Shown: positions 1 to 10,238 of the stretch, in pieces | How the letters are laid out: every line of letters begins with the position of its first letter | How positions within the stretch are numbered: position 1 is the stretch's first letter | Origin: Phlegmacium glaucopus | Lineage: Eukaryota; Basidiomycota; Agaricomycetes; Agaricales; Cortinariaceae | Assembly: GCA_015039465.1 (NCBI GenBank) | Contig: MU130379.1 | Coordinates: forward strand, 405,068-469,067 | Length of the DNA stretch: 64,000 nucleotides | Reading direction: 5' to 3' | Made by a program: the position numbers and the translations under genes | Notes under the pieces: model-generated | What the model saw: only the letters and a program-made list of their open reading frames with translations | What the model was told of the DNA's origin: nothing | Database searches by the model: none

Positions 1-765
1 CAAACGAGCTGTAGTAGGCCCAAACGAGCTGTAGTAGGCCCAAACGAGCTGTAGTAGGCCCAAATGAGCTGTAGCAGGCCCAAACGAGAGGTGGTAGGCC
101 TAAACGAGTTGTAGTGAGCCCAAACAAGTTGTAGTAGGCCCAAACAAGATGTAGTGGGCCCAAACGAGCTGTAGTGGGCCCAAACGAGCTGTAGTAGGCC
201 CAAACGAGCTGTAGTAGGCATAAACGAGAGGTGGTAGGCCCAAATGAGACCCAAACAAGCTGTAGTAGGCCCAAACGAGAGGTGGTGGGCCCAAATGAGA
301 TGTAGTGGGCCCAAACAAGCTGTAGTATGCCCAAACAAGCTGTAGTATGCCCAAACAAGCTGTAGTATGCCCAAACGAGATGTAGTAGACCCAAACGAGA
401 TGTAGTGGGCCCAAACAAAATGTAGTGGGCCCAAACGAGATGTAGTGGGCTCAAACGAGCTGTAGTAGGCTCAAACGAGAGGTGGTAGGCCTAAACGAGA
501 GGTGGTAGGCCTAATTTCTAAACGAGAGGTGGTAGGCCTAAATGAGTTGTAGTGGGCCCAAACGAGTTGTAGTAGGCCCAAACGAGATGTAGTAGGCCCA
601 AACGAGAGGTGGTGGGCCTAAGTGAGATGTGGTGGGCCCAAACGAGTTGTAGTAGGCCTAAACGAGGTGTGGTGGGCCCAAACAAGTTGTAGCAGGCCCA
701 AACGAGAGGTGGTGGGCCTAAACGAGATGTAGTGGGCCTAAATGATTTGTAGTAGGCCTAAAGGG
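1..765. repeat. 20-bp minisatellite array
   Basis: Head-to-tail copies of a degenerate 20-mer close to CAAACGAGCTGTAGTAGGCC, about 37-38 units. The array begins before the window. Units differ mainly at the CTG/ATG/AGG and GTAG/GTGG positions. A shortened unit near 247-255 and a small insert near 511-520 break the register. The open minus-strand frame across it is a by-product of a stop-free 20-mer, not a gene. Confidence 0.95.
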
Positions 766-1469
766 TGAGGGGACTCAGGGGAGGGGTAGGCTTAGCCATC
801 ATTATTCGATGAGGTGGTGAGGTAGTTGTTGTTGTTCTGTGGTGATGTGGCAAATGTGGTGGTGATGTGGTGGTATATGTTGAGATGTGAGGTTTGAATT
901 TACGGGATATGATGTTGTGCACAGACCATGTTTAGGGCTGGTCTGTTGAACTTAGAAAGAAGAAATAAAGATTGCTAAATAAGTGAAAATAAAAGAGCTA
1001 CATATTTCCTACAGAAATGCTACATGGCTCTACAGAAATGCTACCAATATCTATGTATCTGTGGGAAATACGGAGTTGCTATGATGTCTACAGGGACTAT
1101 GGCAATTTCTGGAGTTTGCTGATGCATTCATGATTGAAAGGTCTGAGAACTCATATTATGTTGCATGAAGTTTACTTAGTGATGACCAGTTGAAAATGCA
1201 CATTCTACATCCACAGATGTTGGTGTATATATGGTTAGATAAAATCATGAAGATAAAGTTAGAAATACCAGGTGCAGGAATGTAGTCCAGTGCCAGCTGT
1301 GGTATGCTCATAAGTTAATCATGTTATGTTGATAGGATGTCAGTATTTTTGTTGAGCTTGCTGATGATAGTAAAACTATCCCTGACCTCCAGGAGAAGTC
1401 CTATGCAGACTTCCAACTTGACAGAATGGACTGGGAGAAGTTGAAATTAATGTGTTCTACTAGTACAGG
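766..1469. other. Non-coding flank with possible transposon relic
   Basis: No intact gene. The first part is GT-rich simple sequence (GGTGATGTGG-like). From about 1360 to 1469 one plus-strand frame reads like decayed protein (DWEKLKLMCST near 1430-1465), loosely recalling the W-x-x-L stretch of hAT transposases. The Ty3 element entered at the end of this stretch. Identification as hAT is a weak inference. Confidence 0.3.
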
Positions 1470-1474
1470 TTTGA
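1470..1474. repeat. Target site duplication (left copy)
   Basis: TTTGA directly before the left LTR. The identical TTTGA at 10234-10238 follows the right LTR, as expected for a 5-bp integrase stagger. Confidence 0.9.
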
Positions 1475-1875
1475 TGTTACAACTTTGAACGGCTCAGATG
1501 CTTCTGGCCATAAACAGTCGTATATGAGTTCGTTCGTTCGTACGGTGAGCTCAGAAGAATACCAAGAGATAGTTCTCGAGGCAGCGTCTTAAGAGTTTGA
1601 GAATGTCAAGAGCAAGATAACTGAGGTTAGAGTCTCAAGAATTAGCTAAGGTAATACAAGAGAGTAAATACGGTATTTATACTAATAGGGAGAGTCGTGC
1701 ATATGGTGAGGTGTCCGCATGTGAAGCATGTTGTGTGAGTATAAATAAGTGAAACGATGAAAAGAAAGAGGTAAACATATGTAAAGCGGATATGAATAGT
1801 AGAAGTAGAAAGGCATGGATGTGAAACGGGCATGTGTTTGGTGGTGATAAGAAAAAGAAAAAGAAGTTCGTAACA
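1475..1875 (-). repeat. 3' LTR of the Ty3 element
   Basis: 401 bp, TGTTAC...GTAACA ends, about 98% identical to 9833-10233. In element sense it is preceded by the polypurine tract at 1876-1888. Confidence 0.93.
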
Positions 1876-1888
1876 TTACCCCCGTTTT
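1876..1888 (-). promoter_or_regulatory. Polypurine tract of the Ty3 element
   Basis: Minus strand reads AAAACGGGGGTAA immediately before the TGTTAC of the 3' LTR, the expected plus-strand priming site. It overlaps the stop codon of the extra ORF (1887-1889). Confidence 0.8.
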
Positions 1889-2603
1889 ACGTCGAAGACT
1901 CCGAATTTGACTCTGACTCTAAAAATAATCCGTCTCGTTGTTCGAGTCGGCATTGTTGCCAGCCGTGTCCGTCTTCGAAACAGTTGTTGCATTGTTGATA
2001 CACGTTCGGTGGAGGAAAGTCATCAGATAAAACGATTCGTGATCCATCGCCTAGAGTGTAGCACCGCTGAGATGTGTGTCCGTCGGTGTCACAAAGAGAG
2101 CAGTGTCGTTGGACAAGAATTTCATCGTCGTCGTCGACGACAATGGGGTTAGAGCGTGAACCGGGATCGGTCGAGTCAGGAAGAGGAAGGGGAGAAAATG
2201 ATTGTTGTCCAGGGTAAGGAGTGTGTCGTCGTGTGCCAATGGGGTTGTTTCTTTTGAGTCTGATGAACGGTTTGATGTGGCGGACCAGTCCGCTACTGGC
2301 CATGTTGTCGTATACCGTGTTGGCTTGTGACTGAAGATAATCAAGTTCTAGTTTCGCCCATATGATGGCTTGGTCGACGTGGTGGAAGTAAAGGAATTTA
2401 GTATATAAGACAGTGTTCGGTCGAAGAAAGGGCACGAGATTGTTGATGTCGTGTCTGTTTTGTATATAGGAAGAAAGTTCTTTGTGGGTAAAATCATAAA
2501 TCGGGGGTTGGACATGAGCAGAGTGAGACAAAGAGGATGAGGATGTGGTTCGAGGGATGTTTTTAGAAAGAGGGGCAGTAAATTCGAGAGTAGTTGATTT
2601 CAA
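1887..2603 (-). CDS. Extra retrotransposon ORF with two CCHC zinc knuckles
   Basis: A 238-residue frame downstream of integrase, inside the element and ending in the polypurine tract. It has two CX2CX4HX4C knuckles, CSLCDTDGHTSQRC and CNNCFEDGHGWQQC, spaced by about 35 residues, after a Ser/Pro-rich middle with an acidic DDDDE patch. Gag has its own single knuckle, so this is a separate protein. A 63-residue frame (2754-2563) begins 16 nt after the pol stop and overlaps the 5' end of this ORF in another frame. The two may be one protein joined by frameshifting, or split by an indel. A nucleic-acid-binding accessory role is inferred from the knuckles. I do not recognise the family. Confidence 0.7.
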   Translation of the reverse strand: MKSTTLEFTAPLSKNIPRTTSSSSLSHSAHVQPPIYDFTHKELSSYIQNRHDINNLVPFLRPNTVLYTKFLYFHHVDQAIIWAKLELDYLQSQANTVYDNMASSGLVRHIKPFIRLKRNNPIGTRRHTPYPGQQSFSPLPLPDSTDPGSRSNPIVVDDDDEILVQRHCSLCDTDGHTSQRCYTLGDGSRIVLSDDFPPPNVYQQCNNCFEDGHGWQQCRLEQRDGLFLESESNSESST

Positions 2604-2769
2604 AGTCGAATTTAGGGAGAGTAAAGTTGTCGTCTTTTTGCTTTTCCAGAGCGAGTCTTATATCTTCGAAATCATCAGTGATTTTGGCGATGACGTTGAT
2701 GAACTTTAAAAAGTCCTCATCGACGCATTTGTGTTGATAAGAAGTGTAGTGCATGTTTTCGAAGCTGTT

Positions 2770-5700
2770 CTAATTGAGGTGATGGGCTTGTTTATAAAGT
2801 GACAGCGTGTCATCTGCATTTTTGATGTGTGACTTGGGTTCCCACGTTGCTTCGGAGATTGGATAATCTTTCCATCGGATCTTGAATTGATATCCTCGTC
2901 CTCGTTTTCTGTGTCCAATGATTGATTCGACTTCGTATTCTTCATTTCCGTCGATGATTTCTGCGGGTGGTTTAAGGAAATTCGGTCTGTGTACTTTGTT
3001 TTCAATGTATGGCATAAGAAGGTATGCATGGAAAACATTGTGGATCTTCCATGTTTCAGGGAGTTTTAATCGATAGGTGAGGGGTCCAAGGACTTTTTCG
3101 ATAGGAAATGGTCCTTCTCGTCTTGGTGTGATCTTCTTGTTGTAGTTCGTTTTTAGATTTCTGGAGTCTAGCCAGACTAGTTGTCCTTCCCGGAATGGTT
3201 TAAAGTTCGACTTGATTCTGTTTTCCATTTGGTGTCTTGCTAGTTCGTGTGCTGCCAGAGCTTCTTCTCGGTCTTTGATTAATTTCCGTGTTCGTTCTTC
3301 AACGGCAGGGAATAACGTGTTTTCAAATGAAAGAGGGACGGCAAGGGGTGAGGATCCCATGATTAGTTCGAAAGGGGTTCGTGTTCTTCCGGAGTGTCTT
3401 CGGTTGTTGTGAGTGAATTCGAGTGTCGGTAAAGCAGATAACCAGTTCGTTGGGTTGTCAAAGCAATAAATGGAGAGATATGCTTCGATCTCTTGGTTGA
3501 AATGTTCAGTTGTTCCGTCAGACTGAGGGTGAAAGGCTGTTGTTTTCGCATGTTCTATTCCGAGTAGTTTGAAAAGATCTTCGAAAGCTTTGGCAGTGAA
3601 TCGAGGGTCTCTGTCGGAGATCATCTTGTCGGGGAGTCCAAACCGTTTGTAAAGGTTGTCGAGCAAAAATTGAGCGATGTCTTCGGAGGTACATGTTTTT
3701 GCACAAGGGATAAGAATTACCCCCTTCATAAGCCCGTGGTCGACCACGACCAGTACAGCGTCTTTGCCGTCAATAGGTGGTAGGTCTGTAATCAGGTCCA
3801 TTGAGCAATTCACAAAAGGTCTAGAATCTTTCGGTCCTTCAATCAGTAAGAAACTCGGCTTTGATGGGTTCCTGTTTATCTTGAACTGTTGACAATCGGA
3901 ACATCCCTTCACGTAGTTCTTCACAAAAGTATGAAGTCCGGGCCACCAGTAATGTTGAGAGATTGAATTATATGTTTCCAATTCTCCTGGGTGTCCTGCG
4001 GTCGGTGCGTTGTGGAATTGTTTCACCAGTTTCTGACGGAGTTCTTGATTCTGAGGAATATAGTTCTTTCCTTTGTAAAATAGGATCGGTTTTCCCATGA
4101 ATTCTTCAGTCGACCAGTCTTCAAGATTGCTTCTCAAATTGGAAGGTCCTTTTTCGAGTAAAGAGCGTAATGCGTCGGCGGCGTCGGTGTCTATGTCAGT
4201 AGAGTTGGCAATCTGTTCCTGTAAGTCCAGGTCGACCAGATTGACAAATAAAGAATCAGGGAGCATCGTGATGTCTTCGTTGTCGTTGTCATCTTTTGGG
4301 CAGAGATCAGCTTGTCAAGATAGAGCGTCAGATTGGATCATCTTGTTTCCAGGTAAATGAATGAGATTGACATTGAATTCCGAGAGGAATAGCGACCATC
4401 GAGCTTGCCATCTGTTCAATTTCTGTGCAGTTCAGTAATAAGTCAGATTCTTGTGATCAGAGTAGACAGTTGTCGTATGTTCAGATCCAAGGATGTAGTG
4501 TCTCCAGTCGGTCAAAGCTCGTATGATTGCTAGGAGTTCACGATCATAGATTTCATAGTTTCGTTTGGTAGGGTAAAAGCTTTTCGACAAGTAAGCCACA
4601 GGGTGTCGATCTCTGTTCATGTCTGTCTGTGTAAGGACCGCGCCTGATGCATATTTTGAAGCATCGGATTCGATTTGGAAAGGTCGGGTCGGGTCAGGCA
4701 TCCGTAAAACCGGTTCTTCAGTAAAGCATTGTTTCAGCATTTTGAAGGTTTCTTGACATTTATCGGTCCATTCAAAGGGTGCGTCTTTCTTCAAAAGATT
4801 GTTCAATGGTTGACATAGGTCAGAGAAGTGTTGGATGAATCGTTGGTAAAAGTTTCCGAATCCTAAAAAGGATCGTACTTCTTTAACAGAGGTAGGAGTT
4901 GGCCAGTCTCGGATACCCTTGAGTTTGGTTGGGTCCATAGAGATCTTGCCTTCTTCGATGATCATTCCAAGATATTCGACTTTCTTCTTATTGAATTTGC
5001 ATTTCTTTGGTTTCAAATAGAGATCATTTTCCCGTAGACTTTGTAAAACCTTTTTCGTAATTTCTTCGAGATCCTTTTCATTCTTTGCAAAGATTAGGAT
5101 GTCGTCCATGTAGACAATGATATAGTCGCCTTCGATGAGATCTTCAAAGATAGAGTCCATCATTGCTTGGAACGTTGCCGGTGAATTGCACATTCCAAAG
5201 AACATTACTGTCGGTTCAAATAATCCTCGATTTGTTTTGAACGCAGCTTTCCATTCATCTCCTTTAGCAATCCGAACATTGTTGTAACCTCTTAGGACGT
5301 CAAACTTTGTGAAACAAGTTGCGCCTTTGAGTTTGTCCATGATTTTGGTGATGAGCGGGAGTGGATAAGCATTCTTGACTGTGTGTTCATTCAGGTATTG
5401 GTAATCTTGACAGGGTCTAAGTTTCCCGTCTTTCTTTGATACAAAGAAGAAAGGTGAAGCCATCGGAGATTTTGATTTTCGAATGTATTTTTGGTCGAGA
5501 TTTTCTCTAAGGAATTTGTCCAGTTCGATTTGTTCTGCCGGTGTAAGGTTGTACATTTTGAAAGATTTCGGTTGGAAAGTCGGTTTCATTTCAATCTTGT
5601 GGTCCCAGGGTCGTTCTTCAGGAAATCTGTCCGCCTTCTTCTCATCAAATACATCTAAGTATTCATGATACTCCGGTGGTACTATTTCTTCGACAGGGAT

Positions 5701-6366
5701 ATCAGGCTTGATGTTGTATTTCATAGCCAGATCTTGTGAAGCAGAGGTTTTCGCATTGATCCAATATTCGTTGTCCATTTCGCCATTGATAAAAGCGACG
5801 AGTACTGATATTTCATCATTGTCGGTGGGGTTCTGTGTTCGATTGAGATATTCTTCAATATCGTCTTCTTCTTCGACAGTAGTGGGTTTTGAGGGTGTCC
5901 TAAAAATCGGTTTCCGTGGTAGTTCTTCTTTCGTTTGTTTGGGTTCGTGCCATGTAAGGGTTTCTTTCTTCCAGTTTATTTCGGGATTGTTTTCTTTAAG
6001 CCAGGTTTCTCCAAGAATAATCTTGTGTTTCCCTAATCCAGTGACCAAAAGTCGGTTCATCTTCTTTTGTCCAAGAACGTTGATCTCGAGGTTTATGTAA
6101 TGTTTGATTGTGCCTCGTTTGTTCAGGGTACCGTCGACGTTAAAAACTTTGATGGGAACATTTAAGGTTTTGATCATAAATTTTTGTGTTCTCATGAAGT
6201 TTTGGTCAATGAATTTTCCGTCTGCACCAGAGTCGATAAAGGCTTGTTCGATGATTTCCGGATCTTCTTGCGTTTCGCTCGTTATAGAAATAGGTATTTT
6301 CATTCGGTGTATATTTAAACGAGGTACTAAGCAATTAGATATGGATAGCATGGGAGAAACTGACAT
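2770..6366 (-). pseudogene. pol: Ty3 pol (protease-RT-RNase H-integrase-chromodomain), interrupted by two TGA codons
   Basis: One continuous frame of 1199 codons apart from two stops. N-terminal aspartic protease (DSGAD), reverse transcriptase with YMDD (RT palm), RNase H (start near ESDASKYASG), integrase with an HHCC zinc domain (GCSDCQ) and a D,D35E core (MDLITDLPP, SDRDPRF, TEHFNQE), then a C-terminal chromodomain (EYEVESIIGHRKR...WKDYPISEATWEP), which defines a chromovirus. TGA codons fall at 4432-4434 (end of RNase H core) and 4315-4317 (linker before integrase). Both are where related proteins usually have Arg, fitting CGA-to-TGA transitions. The frame is -1 relative to gag. Gag ends GAT TTT TAA, so slippage on the T run is a plausible expression route. 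Confidence 0.93.
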
Positions 6367-6383
6367 CGATTCAGTTCTCCGCT

Positions 6384-7394
6384 TTAAAAATCCTCATCTC
6401 CTACTTCAACAATCTTTTCTTCTTCTTCGATTCCAAGCTGTAGGTTGGCGAGCTTCTCGTGTTCGTCTCTGCTCAATCCTTTGATCAAGGCGTGGATGTC
6501 TTTGACTGTTGGTTTCTTCTGGTCTTTTTGGTAATTGTTGTTGTTCGAAGATCCTTGGTTTTTATTTCCTTGGTATCCTCCTCGTTTCTCTTTGCAGTCT
6601 CTGGAGATATGGCCAGGCTTGTCGCATTTGAAACAGAGGCCTTTGCGCATGTACTCTCCTCGCTTCTCGTAACTCATTGCATCAATGTCCATGGCGTCGG
6701 GATCGTTTCTTCGGTTTGAGGACCAGTTTCGTCCTTCGTGTTTCGGTTTCTCTTCTCGGTAAGTTGGGTCGTATGATTTCTTGTTCGGCTGTTCTGATTG
6801 TAAGAGTGCCATAGCAAATCGGTATTGCGAGTCATATTGAATCGCTCTGTTTTTCCATCCTTTAATGGTCATGGGGGTGTCAGGGGATAGTAAAATCTTT
6901 TGTGTCAGGGATGGGTTCAGGATTTTTCGAAACATTGAGACCAGATGGATGTTGTCTGATGCAGTTGTTTCTTCTAATCCGGCTTGTCTTGTTAAAAGAG
7001 TGAATTCGGTAACGACTTGTTCTGCCAATTTCTTTCCTTGTCGGAGTAAGGTTAGTTGATGGATGGCGTCTTGGGTTCTGTTTACTTCTTTGAACTGTTC
7101 TTCGATTGTTTCATAGAAAGCGGCGAGGGTCGGGAGAACGATTTCTCCTTGGGGATTGGTGATGCTGTCGATCCAGCTTTTTTTCCATTGTGCTGCTTCT
7201 CCTCCATTCATGAAAGAGAGGATGAACGCTATCTTCGGTCCATCTTCGAAGTAGATTTTGTCGTTGACTGTTAGGTAAATTTTGCATTCTTGTAGGAACT
7301 TCTTCACTCTTTGTCGGTCACCGGTGAAAGGTGTCAGTTTGTTGATATTCATTTCTCTTGGGCCTTGTTGAGGGGCAGAGGTTTCTCCAGCCAT
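6384..7394 (-). CDS. gag: Ty3 Gag (capsid-nucleocapsid)
   Basis: 336 residues starting at ATG 7394. The N-terminal two thirds match the Ty3-type capsid fold (LTPFTGDRQRVKKFLQECK; YFEDGPKIAFILSFMNGG; the retrotrans-gag region around residues 70-200). A CX2CX4HX4C nucleocapsid knuckle, CFKCDKPGHISRDC, lies near residue 255, followed by an Asn/Gln/Lys-rich tail and an acidic C-terminus. It assembles particles and packages element RNA. The reading frame is undamaged. It ends 18 nt before the first Met of pol, which lies in the -1 frame. Confidence 0.93.
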   Translation of the reverse strand: MAGETSAPQQGPREMNINKLTPFTGDRQRVKKFLQECKIYLTVNDKIYFEDGPKIAFILSFMNGGEAAQWKKSWIDSITNPQGEIVLPTLAAFYETIEEQFKEVNRTQDAIHQLTLLRQGKKLAEQVVTEFTLLTRQAGLEETTASDNIHLVSMFRKILNPSLTQKILLSPDTPMTIKGWKNRAIQYDSQYRFAMALLQSEQPNKKSYDPTYREEKPKHEGRNWSSNRRNDPDAMDIDAMSYEKRGEYMRKGLCFKCDKPGHISRDCKEKRGGYQGNKNQGSSNNNNYQKDQKKPTVKDIHALIKGLSRDEHEKLANLQLGIEEEEKIVEVGDEDF

Positions 7395-9819
7395 TGTTGG
7401 TTTGTTCGGTTTCGGTTTGTTGTTGTAGAAGTAAGAAGTCTTTGCTCTATCTTCTTATACTGGATCAAGTATTTAACTTTTCACAGTATTCGTTTGGTTT
7501 GGTTTGTCGGTGTTTTGGTTTCGGGTTCGGCTAGATATAACCAACGCTTCTAAGAAGAGAGTGTTGATAGGATCCATATAGCCTCTAGGTTCGTAAACTG
7601 GTTATTTTTGCAATTTAACAACTTCGCAGTATACGCGGATGCCTCGCGGGTACCAACTTCACTCGCACTCTCATTCGCGGTTGTTGCACATCCTTCGCAC
7701 ATCACACAACATGATATAGGCCTCACATAACCTTCGTACATCACTTCTACGACCTTTGTAACTATCCAACGCACCCTCATTCCTCTTCGCATTTCATACT
7801 TCGACATATCTTCAACTCTCTCTATCAATACTGGACTTAGCCATTTCTTTCCTTTGCAACCACACCTTCGCACAGCTTCTCTTTAATCTCGCGGTCTTTC
7901 ACGGCTCGCATACACATCCCTTTCACTGGTTTGATCATGGTCCATGTTGTTTTTAACTTACTTTCTTTTAACTTTCCATATATATTATTATTTTATCATC
8001 TCCTTCAAAACAGGAGGTCATACAACTGACCTCCTTACTCATCACTTCTATTGTTATTCTATCCCGTATTTCTTTGTTACCAAACTACTGGGCCCATGTG
8101 ACTTCACATTAGCTCAATTTTTACATTACTGTTTCGCATATCCGCACCTGGCTAGCTTGTTACCCTTGTATTAAGTACCTGTAGCAAGTAGGAGGGAAGG
8201 TGAACAAGAGATGGCCAGAGTTTTGATCCCATAAACTTTGCAGCAACGTTCTAAGTCAATAGTCTCATCCTTCAAGCTACTTCGCGAACCGCGTTATAAA
8301 TCGTTGTTGTTGTTGTATATAAACACCAACCAGAGAGCAGTGGACCAGACCTTAGGTCAAGAGACTCCCTGTCGTTCATTTAGGGAAGGTATAACCTTGA
8401 CTTTTAACACACAGAGGTAAGGGGAAAGAATAGAGAAGAGAAGGAGGAGGATGAAGGTCTTGGAAGATGAATGAGGTATAAAACGAGGATGAGGATGAGC
8501 AAGAGAGAGTCTTCAGTAAGACTATAGCGGTTGAGGGATAGGGGATAGATTGACAGTAAGGGGCAAGAAAAGCGAACTTAAGGGAGGAATTCACTGGAAT
8601 TCCACTGAGATGATGAAAGTGGGGGGTAAGAATGAATTGAACTGAACTACCTATCCTGGTACAAAAGAGCAGTATTTATACCCTAAGGATGAGGCTATGT
8701 AAAACAATAAAAAGAAACAAAGTACGCGCTGTCAAAGGAAGAAAGATAAAGAGAGGACAGCTGCGAGAAGAAAAGAACAATGGAAAAGAAAAGGAACAAT
8801 AAAAAAATCTGTAAAGTGTCAAAGTGCGAGAGAAAAGAAAAGAAGGCAGTGTACATAGTCCAATAGCAAAAATATATCGACTCCATAGGCGTGTGGTCAT
8901 GTCAAAATATGAAAGGTCCTGAGTCAACACTTGAAAGGCGCAGCCTTGTTCCCGAGAAAACACTACTTGCCCATGGTCCCATGTCGCGCAGCCTTGATAA
9001 CACTTGACACACTGCGAGAATAATCCTCTGCTGCTGATTCATCTGCAATTCCTGCTTAGTCGTGATCCTCCTGGACTTCCTAAATTGTCATAAAGAGGGT
9101 GGGAAGGCTTCAGGTACCGCGTGAATGATGGTTTTGGCAGTGAATGATAAGATAAGAGGTAGATGAGTGAGGATAGGGGACTGAGTGAGATCCAGGAGCG
9201 AGGTATGGCAAGATAGATAGCTGAAGCGAAGACTTGTGGGTCCATAGCCACAACAATGATGACAAAGCCTTTGACATAATGGGAGATGTAACTGATGCAT
9301 CCATAAATGGGCTGTTCTTGAAATGATGGGCCATAGATGCGATCAAACACGAGCCGATGACCGATGCGAATAGTAGATTGATCGCTTTGCTGGATCACTA
9401 GCCAAGGGACAAACGGATGGTAGATGTTAAGGAGCATGTCGATAGTGTAAATGATAGACAACATAGTGGAGGACATTGAGGATATGATGAGTGATGAGGA
9501 TGTTAACGTTGAACGAATGATTTTGTTGACCAGGAACGCGATTCAGGGCTGCTTCCAAAATAGGTAAGTGAATTCAAAGTCCGCTTATTTTCATGATGGC
9601 AACTTTTAAGCTTTGTTCTCATGCTACCAATCAGTATTGGTGCGCGACAGCGTTATCATTCGCAAACTTCACTATCCTCGCAGTCTACTCTTCTTGCGTA
9701 TTTCAATACCGCAGACTTCTCTTTAAATTCTATCGAGGAAATCTACATTAACCCCTCTGAACTATGTTACTACTTGCAGTCTGATCCCATTGCAGGTACA
9801 TCAGCGTGTAGAAATACTG
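7395..9819 (-). other. Unusually long 5' leader of the Ty3 element
   Basis: About 2.4 kb between the primer site and gag. It holds only short frames without family resemblance (for example 9476-9039 and 7873-7550 on the minus strand) and AT-rich stretches. Typical chromovirus leaders are far shorter, so a nested insertion or accessory sequence is possible, but I found no second LTR pair or terminal repeats inside it. Confidence 0.5.
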
Positions 9820-9831
9820 TAGCTAATTCTT
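9820..9831 (-). promoter_or_regulatory. Self-priming primer binding site
   Basis: One base inside the 5' LTR, the minus strand reads AAGAATTAGCTA. The same 12-mer appears on the plus strand within the LTR (9995-10006), exactly where the element RNA should start, so the RNA 5' end can pair with this site. No tRNA-like TGG-starting site is next to the LTR. This arrangement is known from Tf1/sushi-group chromoviruses. Confidence 0.75.
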
Positions 9832-9832
9832 T

Positions 9833-10233
9833 TGTTACAACTTCGAACGGCTCAGATGCTTCTGGCCGTAAACAGTCGTATATGAGTTTGTTCGTTCGTA
9901 CGGTGAGCTCAGAAGAATACCAAGAGATAGTTCTCGAGGCAGCGTCTTAAGAGTTTGAGAATGTCAAGAGCAAGATAACCGAGGTTAGAGTCTCAAGAAT
10001 TAGCTAAGGTAATACAAGAGAGTAAATACGGTATTTATACTAATAGGGAGAGTCGTGCATATGGTGAGGTGTCCACATGTAAAGCATGTTGTGTGAGTAT
10101 AAATAAGTGAAACGATGAAAAGAAAGAGGTAAACATATGTAAAGCGGATATGAATAGTAGAAGTAGAAATGCCTGGATGTGAAACGGGCATGTGTTCGGT
10201 GGTGATAAGAAAAAGAAAAAGAAGTTCGTAACA
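9833..10233 (-). repeat. 5' LTR of the Ty3 element
   Basis: 401 bp with TGTTAC/GTAACA ends, partner of 1475-1875. In element sense it carries TATAAA (10039-10034) about 33 nt before the inferred RNA start near 10006. Confidence 0.93.
10034..10039 (-). promoter_or_regulatory. TATA box of the 5' LTR
   Basis: Minus strand TATAAATAC. The 12-mer complementary to the primer site lies about 33 nt downstream, the usual TATA-to-start spacing. Confidence 0.6.
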
Positions 10234-10238
10234 TTTGA
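10234..10238. repeat. Target site duplication (right copy)
   Basis: TTTGA directly after the 5' LTR, matching 1470-1474. Confidence 0.9.

Larger units (their letters stand above)
1475..10233 (-). mobile_element. Full-length Ty3/gypsy chromovirus LTR retrotransposon
   Basis: An 8759-bp element bounded by two 401-bp LTRs that start TGTTAC and end GTAACA, flanked by the 5-bp target duplication TTTGA (1470-1474 and 10234-10238). Sense strand is minus: 5' LTR (9833-10233), primer site, a long leader, gag (7394-6384), pol in the order protease-RT-RNase H-integrase-chromodomain (6366-2770), an extra ORF (2754-1887), polypurine tract, 3' LTR. The LTRs differ at about 9 of 401 positions (7 transitions, 2 transversions), so the insertion is fairly young. 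Pol carries two in-frame TGA codons, so this copy is probably non-autonomous. Confidence 0.95.

Noticed and set aside
100..414. 104-residue open frame on the minus strand
   Set aside because: It is a reading of the 20-bp minisatellite, whose unit lacks stops in these frames; the peptide simply repeats every 20 residues.
1..765. Possible CRISPR array
   Set aside because: No unique spacers: the whole 20-mer repeats without gaps, and the genome is eukaryotic.
7550..7600. Inner LTR edge close to gag (TGTTGATAGGAT, also near 1328)
   Set aside because: Only 12 bases match and then diverge. The 401-bp pair with TG/CA ends, target duplication and polypurine tract defines the true LTRs.
8676..9476. 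Hydrophobic minus-strand frames in the Ty3 leader
   Set aside because: Low-complexity Phe/Ser/Leu composition, with overlapping frames of the same kind; typical of AT-rich non-coding DNA.
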